Positions 57,230 to 64,000 of a DNA stretch of 64,000 bases are shown piece by piece (positions within the stretch are counted from its first letter, which is position 1; every line of letters starts with the position of its first letter). The notes under the pieces were generated by a model. The model did not search any database. It had not been told where the DNA came from and saw only the letters and a program-made list of their open reading frames with translations. The position numbers and the translations under genes are program-made. Source of the DNA: Annulohypoxylon bovei var. microspora (lineage: Eukaryota > Ascomycota > Sordariomycetes > Xylariales > Hypoxylaceae); contig MU405230.1 of the NCBI GenBank assembly GCA_022836615.1, positions 124,001-188,000 on the forward strand, read 5' to 3'.

Positions 57230-59316
57230 ATGTCGACAGACTGCTATGATACTACCCCGGCAAGCCGTAGCCTTTGTCAGCAGTGCAAACTTCTTTTCTC
57301 AAGAGAAGGCTTCTCACAAATTCTTTCAACGAACAGGTTCAGGCACTCAAAGTTAGGCACGTTTCCCAACCGGAACGAATGCCGATTCTGTAACTATCTT
57401 TGGAACGAGGACTTTGTTGGCGGCTCTAATCAAGTATATACTGTACGTCGCCTACGCGACCTGATTTACCCAACAAAGGGAGGGGTACATCAGAGGAAAC
57501 AACGTGAGCTTTTACTATGTTGGGTGGTTATTACTCGCCCTATACGAGATCGATACATTGCTGGGCTAGATGGATCGGTCGCCAACCTCGAACCTCTTAC
57601 AATACACCATGACTCCATTCAAGCCAAGGGTGTTGATAGGATAATTATCAATGTAGAGTCGGAGGAGGGGCGTATCAAGTGGCAAGCTTCCCGGCCGTTG
57701 AGGCTAGTTGTTCCAAAAGGTAACGTCTCAACTTGCGTTTCGACTCAAGTTGGTGTAGATACGATTTTGGCCAAGCGACTGACGCGACACAATTAGATAG
57801 TCCTGTCGCAGCATTTACTAATTTTCGCCCCGTGCAATGGAATGGGTTGACGAAGGAATGGGCAAGCGACATAAAAGCTTTACTCGAATGTTGTCGCGTG
57901 TCGCATCCCCAATGCCAACCGTCTGGCTCAACACCTCTTCCATCGCGGTTCTTGCATATCAGTGAGAATGGTGAGCTATTTCCACAAGTTCGACTCCTCC
58001 TGACTGCTAAGGGAGGTCAGAAAGGACTTTATGCTGCCTTGAGCTATTGCTGGGGAGGACCGCAACCGTTCCAATTGACCAAGGACAATCTCAACACTCT
58101 TCGAGGAGTAGTTATCGACAAAGATTTATTTCCCCAAGCACTCAAGGAAGCAGTCCGTGTAACGCATCTTTTAGGGTTGAGATACCTGTGGATAGACGCA
58201 TTATGCATTGTCCAAGATGACCCCGAGGATAAGAGACGAGAAATAAGTCAGATGTGTGCCATTTACCAAAATGCCTTCGTCACCATCGCTGCAGCCACAT
58301 CCAGCTCCGTCTCTGAAAGCTTCCTCGATAACACAACGATGTTCAATACAAAACACGCCACATGCACTGTCCATGTCTCTCTTGGTTCCGAGGGCGGGCA
58401 CGATCCTGACAACCTCAACGAGGTCACCATCGCCCCGGTGCACGCACATAAAACCGATGTTTTCCCTCTTAATAAGAGGGGCTGGACGTTCCAAGAAGCC
58501 CTACTCCCTACGCGACTACTCGTATTTGGAGACCTCGAGCCGTTCATCCGATGCCGAACTAAGAATATTATGAAGAAATCCTGGAGTGTCATCGACTACC
58601 GGATGTCGACCATACAACCACGGCGACTTATTGATAGCTTGGCGAGCAAACAAGCCATAGAGAGAGGCTTGTTCGTTGATATGAAGGGAACTGATCTCGA
58701 CAATATTTGGCGAGAGATCGTAGAGCAGTACACTCTCCGCGAGCTCAGTTTCGCAGAAGATAGACCTCTCGCCATCGGTGGCGTGGTCGATTTTCTCTCG
58801 GAAAGGTTCAGGGATGAGTGTCACTTCGGGGTCTGGAAATCATCCCCGGTAATGTGGCTTTTGTGGAAGTCGGTGGCCCCGGAAGAACGAATGACTATTC
58901 CGGGATTGCCAACTTGGTCATGGATGTCCATTTCCGGTCCCGTCGATTTAGACAGTGTCGTTTACTTTGACAAGCCAGAAGGGGTGGTTGAGTGGGATTC
59001 TGACCCTTCACACACTAGGCTACTAGTTTCATGCTGCATTTTGACGGGAGAAGAAGTGTATAGCGCAGCGGAGGAGATTGGTCACGAGGTACTGATCGAT
59101 GCTTGGTCGGACTTTGCTGAAGATACGACGGAATATATTTTCCTAGGAATGGAAGAGTCCTATTTTCTCATCTTAGGCCGCGAGACGAACGGTCATTTCT
59201 TGGGTATCGTTGCCGCACGTAATGAAGGCAATGTTTATCACCGGTGTGGGCTTGCCGAACTGAATGTTCCGGATAGCTGGCGCTCTAGGCCACGAGAACA
59301 AATTATACTTAACTAG
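57230..59316 (+). CDS. HET-domain (heterokaryon incompatibility) protein
   Basis: Join 57230-57719, 57797-59316 gives 669 residues. The intron is GTAACG...CTGAC...TTAG and links RLVVPKD to SPVAAF; the unspliced frame stops 23 codons later. The N-terminal Cys pairs (CQQCKLLF, ECRFCNYLW) are common in these proteins. The HET domain follows the family pattern: YAALSYCWGG (about 242-251), then LGLRYLWIDALCIVQDDPEDK (about 290) and CAIYQNAFVTIAAA (about 317-330), then NKRGWTFQEALLPTRLLVFG, the usual end of the domain. HET proteins trigger cell death on fusion of unlike strains. No partner gene (NLR, SNARE, HeLo) is adjacent, so a specific incompatibility role is only possible. Confidence 0.88.
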
Positions 59317-60342
59317 CGTTGATCCAGATGACTTTTCAGTTGAGTTGAGCGAATGGAGATCTTTTAAGCTTTAGAAGAGAAGGCGAGAGAAGGCGAGAGA
59401 AGGCGAATATTTCGGATATCTGGGATATGCCTCTTACATACCCCTTTTCGTATCCTCACCACCACCCCTCAATTGTCAACAAGACGGCATTGATTGTTGC
59501 CCACAAACCAATACTCGTACAGATTCGCCGCTATCCTAATAAAACTTTAACTTGAACCCCGGTCGCATACTGGATCACAAATTATTAACAAGATAAGCTC
59601 AAAGATCGGGAGCCATTTATGGTGCGGGTATGCGCATCAGTGATGGAGAATTGGAAAGGGCACAATTTCAGACAGATAAGAAGAAATGCAATTGACCTGA
59701 GTAGGGTGGGTGACAGGTGATTTCAAGCAAATAAGACAACCTTCTTTAAACTTCATACCAGAAGGTTACCTAAGTTGCTAAGCTGCTAAGGTATGAATCC
59801 TATCAACGAATCCCTATTAAATCATTTACCCGAACAACCGGGACAGATCCAAAATGGATCTGACCAGATCTCGACGCGGACTAAATCTTAATATGGGCGG
59901 ACCCCTATTCTCGGGATCAATACGTCATTGTAAGGCGACCGCGCAGCCCGCGATGCATATTTCCACTTTTCTGACGTCAATAAAACCCGATGATAAGATA
60001 TGCGACGATTGACTTCTGCTATGATTTGGTGTTTGCTGCAACTGCAAGGTAAGGGAAAGCAAGGTGAACTGATTCGACTCGTCTATTCTTTAATAGAAAT
60101 GTTGGTCTTTTCATAATGTTTCTGCTAACGACCAAGCCACCAGGATTGTCAGTGCAGTATTTAAAATGACGGAATGCCTACATCAGAGGCTTATTGTTTA
60201 CAGCTTCAAGTCGCTGTGCATTCGACCAGAAAATTCCCGTAGCTTTCCTCCTTGAATCCTTGAATCCTAGTACATCATAAGCATACATCTGAAATAACTA
60301 CCACATCCACCTATTCATCAATGATCGTAGAGAAATTAGTTT
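59317..60342. other. Intergenic DNA with a 10-bp tandem repeat
   Basis: AGGCGAGAGA repeats at 59381-59390 and 59391-59400 with a partial third copy, just downstream of the HET gene. The remainder includes the promoter of the dehydrogenase gene. No coding signal. Confidence 0.5.
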
Positions 60343-61463
60343 ATGATGTCTCTTTGCACGAGATTGGCGCGGACTGTCTTCCGCCGCAATTGTCCAGGCA
60401 TATTACGCCCCCTTTCGCACCCACCTCTACAGGCGGCTACATTCACCACCCCTACACTTACATACCATAGGTCATTACACGATTCGTCTAGCTCTTTTAA
60501 GAAACCTACTAACCCAGAGCCCCGGGAAAACCCAGCACATGCTCTTGCGCCTAACGCCGATGTGAACGTTGGTCAGAGGAAGCTCGCCGATTTCGACTTG
60601 AAGGGCAGGGTTTTTGTTGTGACGGGCGCCGCAAGAGGGCTAGGCCTTGCTCTTGCCGAGAGCCTTGTCGAGGCCGGAGGAAAAGGTGAAGTCTACCTCG
60701 TGACTGCATTGTCAAAGCCTGTAGCTTTACGGGTATCTTCTTCCCCATACTAACACACAGACTAGTCTATTGTCTGGATCGCGAGGATCAGCCCGACGAG
60801 CACTGGGAGGAGGCGAGAAAACGAATCGTCCCTGAGTGGGGAGGGTCTCTCCATTATTGCCAGCAAGATGTTGTGGACACCTGCCATCTCGACCAGACGA
60901 TAACGGACATCGCGGACACCAATAGGCGTCTCGACGGCGTAATCGCCGCAGCCGGCGTCCAGCAGGTCACGCCAGCCGTAGACTATGAACCAGCCGACGT
61001 AGCCAGAATGCTGGCCATCAACTTCACCGGCGTGCTGATGACCGCGACGTCCGCGGCTCGCCAGATGATCAAGTACAAATGCCACGGCAGCATATGCATG
61101 ATAGCGAGCATGAGCGGAACCGTGGCGAACAAGGGCCTCCTGTCGTCGGTCTACAACTCGTCCAAGGCCGCGCTCATCCAGCTGGCGCGCAACCTGGCCA
61201 TGGAGTGGAGCCCGGTCAAGGCGGACGGGACCGGCGGCATCCGCGTCAACTGCATCAGCCCCGGACATATCCTCACGCCCATGGTCCGCCAGAACTTCGA
61301 GGAGATCCCGGGCCTCAGGGAGAAGTGGGAGAGCGAGAATATGATGGGCAGGCTGGCGGAGACGACCGAGTTCAAGGGCGCCGCGCTGTTCCTCTTGAGC
61401 AATGCGAGTAGCTTTATGACCGGAGCCAATCTTGTGATAGATGGCGGCCATACTTCGTGGTAG
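60343..61463 (+). CDS. Short-chain dehydrogenase/reductase with mitochondrial-type presequence
   Basis: Join 60343-60685, 60766-61463; 346 residues. The 80-bp intron has TACTAAC as branch site and joins EAGGK to VYCLDRE, the second strand of the Rossmann fold. About 85 residues precede the fold, rich in Arg, Ser and Pro with few acids (RLARTVFRRNCPGILR), consistent with mitochondrial import. NAD(P) binding is TGAARGLG (about 95). The active site has a Ser in IASMSG and Tyr-x-x-x-Lys in VYNSSKAA; NCISPGHILTP is the usual substrate-loop motif. It resembles the polyol branch (D-arabinitol/mannitol dehydrogenase or sorbose reductase), but the substrate cannot be read from sequence. Two adjacent ATGs open the frame. 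Confidence 0.88.
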
Positions 61464-63339
61464 TTTTGTATTTCGAAAGACGTGGGTTATGTATTTCATC
61501 GAGCAAGCGAAGCGGTGGTAGTTCGGGGCGTGTCGTTTTGAACTGTGATATAAAGTAGAAAATATCGTCGTGTAATTCATAGCTTTTTTTGTATTTTGTC
61601 CGTCATATCATACCTAGGTATTTCGCTTGATATATGGATGATAACAAGTTTTTTATGTTAGAGCTCATCTAAGGAGAGTACTTACCATATCTACCTAGGC
61701 AGGTACAGAATATATCAGCAAAACGGCTCTTCTAGTATAAATGTACTGCTATGCCTCTCGTGCCATTTCGCTCCCATCTAAATAACCATCTTAGGTATGT
61801 CAAGTCACTGGGGTTTTCTCCGGCATCTCTTTCGTATAACTAAATCAACACACTAATGGTTTTCCTAGGCCTCGAAGTAAGATATAAAATTTGTCCTCGG
61901 AAAACTATACTCGAGGTAATATAGTTTGGTAGAAGCATCCCACGTGCTTGATAACGGCACGGGCCGCGATATGGCAATCAGACAACGCTAATGGGAACCA
62001 AATCTAAACGTTGAAAGTTTAGGGCGTGTAGGTCGTGATGGTCGCCGCATTGAGAAAAGTGTGCTCCTCCAAACAGCTTCCAGAGTAGGATCGTATGCGT
62101 TTCGTACGTATCATCACAATATCTTCCCCAACCACTACACAAATCCCGTTCTTCTTCTAACTGCCGCCGTGTAAGATAGGGTCTCGATGCTGATAATAGT
62201 GTAATATATGTATTAAGGATAGTATGATCGCCCGCCTTCCGTCGGTAGATGCGATAATATATATAAAAAAATCGACCGGCAATAGGTAGAGGTCGAGATT
62301 AATATGTGAGCATTTTCCGTAAACATTCGATATCGAAAAACCGGGGAACGCACGGTCTGGGTAGCGGGTTAAGGGGCTGGTCGGCGGCTATGCGGCTATC
62401 GGGCGGCATCCGGGACCCACGATACCCTCGACCAAAAGTACCCAAACTTTATGCGTCTTTTACAACAACACTTCATTCCAAATTGATTGCTAAGTCCGTC
62501 TCGACAGCAACTAGTCTCCACAGAACGCCCCAACGTGATTTGAAGCCGAAGTGCGAGGTAGAGTAGCATTCCCTTCAACTACCCAACTACCATTCACCAT
62601 CCCATACCAGCTAGTCTCGATTCTATCTCTTGAACAGGGAAGAGCTCGATCATCCCATAGCCTGTCGAAGTTCGGATTCCGGAAACTACTGCTGTTCGTT
62701 CCCTCGTAAAATCTCACTCCTGTATCGGAACACCACGAGCCTAGGCGAGACAGTAGCTATGCTGCATATAACAACGCCGATATAGTGCTGACAGATCGCC
62801 AGCGAGCCCCCTGAGAGGGGAGCTACGCCAATCAGCCGCCGATCTTCGACCCGCAGGGTAACATTCCCGCTTCGAAGATCCTTGAAGATTCAAGAGCCAA
62901 GCCGCCGCGGATTCACGCCCCAGCAGCGTCCGACGAGGATGAGCCCACGTCGCCATTTGCCGTTACGATGGGGCCCTCGCCTCCCCGGGTAACACTAGCG
63001 AGCGCTGATTATCGGCGAATCGACGTGCAGGATGTCGAGAGCTGGCATTCTGGGAAGACTAGCACGAGGTAGCATCTTCGTCAAGAGGGTTAGTCAGAGC
63101 TCGGACTTCGGTGATGATTCGAGAGCGAGTTGTCAACTAGCACCCACCTCAGTCAGCAGTTCTCGTGAGACTGCTTCGAAGAGGAAGTTCGAGCGTGGAG
63201 GGCCGAGAACCGGGACCCGTCGAGCACGGGGGGCAGGGGCTCCTTATATAGCCAGTCGCGAACGCCATGTCTCTTATCAGGCACGCAATAGCACGCCACC
63301 TCAGGAACTTATCTTCGCCTGAGAGACGATCTATCAGCC
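61464..63339. other. Intergenic DNA, no supported gene
   Basis: Frames at 62306-62566, 62511-62717 and 63032-63322 overlap on both strands without family signal. TACCTAGGTA (61612-61621) and CTACCTAGGCAGGTA (61691-61705) motifs occur. The last part is the promoter of the partial sulfotransferase-like gene. Confidence 0.45.
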
Positions 63340-64000
63340 ATGCCTCGCCAGATCGACACAGTCCCCAAGCCGGCCCACGTGAAGCCCAAGAAGCTGATAG
63401 TGCTAAGCGCACCCAGGTGAGCAGATCTAGATAAGACTATCTCAGATCTACATAGCAGCATCTTACCCAACAAATCTAGAACCGGGACACATGGCCTCTA
63501 CTTAGCTTTGAAGGAGCTGGGCTTCACGCCCTATCACATGGCAGAGGTCCTCAAGACCGGTCCGACAGCGGTGAATATCTTGAACGAGGGACTCAATGCC
63601 GAAATGTTCCATAATGGCAACCTGTGTAAGTGCGCTTTGGATGTTAATACTGCCAGCTATAGCTTTCTCAATTAGTTGATTTTATGTTAGTGGTGTATAC
63701 GAAGAATTAACAAGAGTTTCTAGATACCCGTGCAGAGTTCGACAAATGGTTCGCCGACTACGACGTGGGTACTTCTTGTATCCTACACACCTAAGCCAAG
63801 CTCACAAGATGGTCGATAAATAGGTCATAATAGAGATGCCGTTCTTCATGCTCCACTCGACAGTGCAAGCCTATCCGGATGCGAAGTTCCTCCTGACGGA
63901 GCGAAACCCCGAGAAGTGGGCCAAGTCATTCGCTAACACAATCGGGGGCCTGGCTGTCCAACTAGAGTCCTTCCCGATGTCCGTATTCAAGCACTTCGAC
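63340..64000 (+). CDS. Sulfotransferase-like P-loop protein, 5' part (runs off the window)
   Basis: Exons 63340-63416, 63480-63625, 63724-63764 and 63824 onwards, in one frame; the 3' end is outside the window. Across the first junction the protein reads LIVLSAPRTGTHGLYLALKE, the 5'-phosphosulfate-type loop of the fungal sulfotransferase family (Sulfotransfer_4-like). Then come YHMAEVLKTGP, EFDKWFADYD, VIIEMPFFM and PDAKFLLTERNPEKWAKSF, all matching this family in order. Introns of 63, 98 and 59 bp are GT-AG. Many members sit in secondary metabolism loci, but the real substrate is unknown, and what lies to the right is not visible. Confidence 0.82.

Noticed and set aside
60762..61580. 272-codon minus-strand frame over the dehydrogenase gene
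   Set aside because: It is antisense to a well-supported SDR exon; GC-rich third positions remove stops on the opposite strand.
61464..63339. Possible genes in the region before the sulfotransferase-like gene
   Set aside because: Short frames on both strands have no coherent exon structure or domain.
1..64000. tRNA and rRNA genes
   Set aside because: I looked for tRNA B-box-like GGTTCGAATCC and 5S-like segments and saw none; a covariance-model scan would be needed to exclude them.

Overview
The window is nuclear DNA of a filamentous ascomycete. The genes have short introns (about 50-90 bp) with fungal donors and CTAAC/CTGAC/CTAAT-type branch sites. Families typical of Pezizomycotina are present (HET domain, Clr5 plus ankyrin, fungal chromovirus retroelements), and one large block shows extreme C-to-T and G-to-A decay of the repeat-induced point mutation (RIP) type. 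A Sordariomycete is most likely, possibly Xylariales-like, but the order is inference.

Positions 1-17626 are an AT-rich, gene-free block made of decayed LTR retroelements. A chromovirus relic (reverse transcriptase, integrase, chromodomain; about 2700-5712) lies on the left. A copia element (7303-17626) follows, with 195-bp LTRs starting TGTTAAAA and ending TTTTAACA. It is split by a younger chromovirus (11423-17089) with about 310-bp LTRs. Both nested elements have recognisable 5-bp target duplications that differ only by a transition. AT-richness ends almost at the copia LTR edge.

Positions 17627-32700 hold an ACR3-type arsenite efflux gene whose first intron is GC-AG, three small inverted-repeat DNA elements, a large Clr5-ankyrin gene interrupted by one of them, a CTD-kinase cyclin (Ctk2-like), a palmitoyl-protein thioesterase and a ribosomal L1-domain protein (Cic1/Utp30-like). 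Positions 32700-37790 are a gene desert containing a PIF/Harbinger-type and a hAT-type miniature element, both with clear target duplications.

Positions 37794-64000 carry a fungal-N-terminal-domain/RhoGAP protein that lacks the arginine finger, a Tos4-like FHA protein with MBF-type promoter boxes, a 75-aa conserved small protein, a predicted mitochondrial protein with six regular YxDLxKY repeats, the ribosome quality control E3 ligase listerin (LTN1), an acidic Ser-rich hypothetical protein, a HET-domain protein, a mitochondrially targeted-looking short-chain dehydrogenase, and the 5' part of a sulfotransferase-like P-loop protein that runs off the window.

The genes do not form an obvious pathway cluster. 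Several are housekeeping (LTN1, Ctk2, L1-domain, FHA); the HET and Clr5-ankyrin genes are accessory types. The strongest hunt results are the dated nested-retroelement stack with two mutational footprints, and a miniature transposon in the ankyrin gene that would restore the reading frame exactly if spliced as a 458-bp intron.
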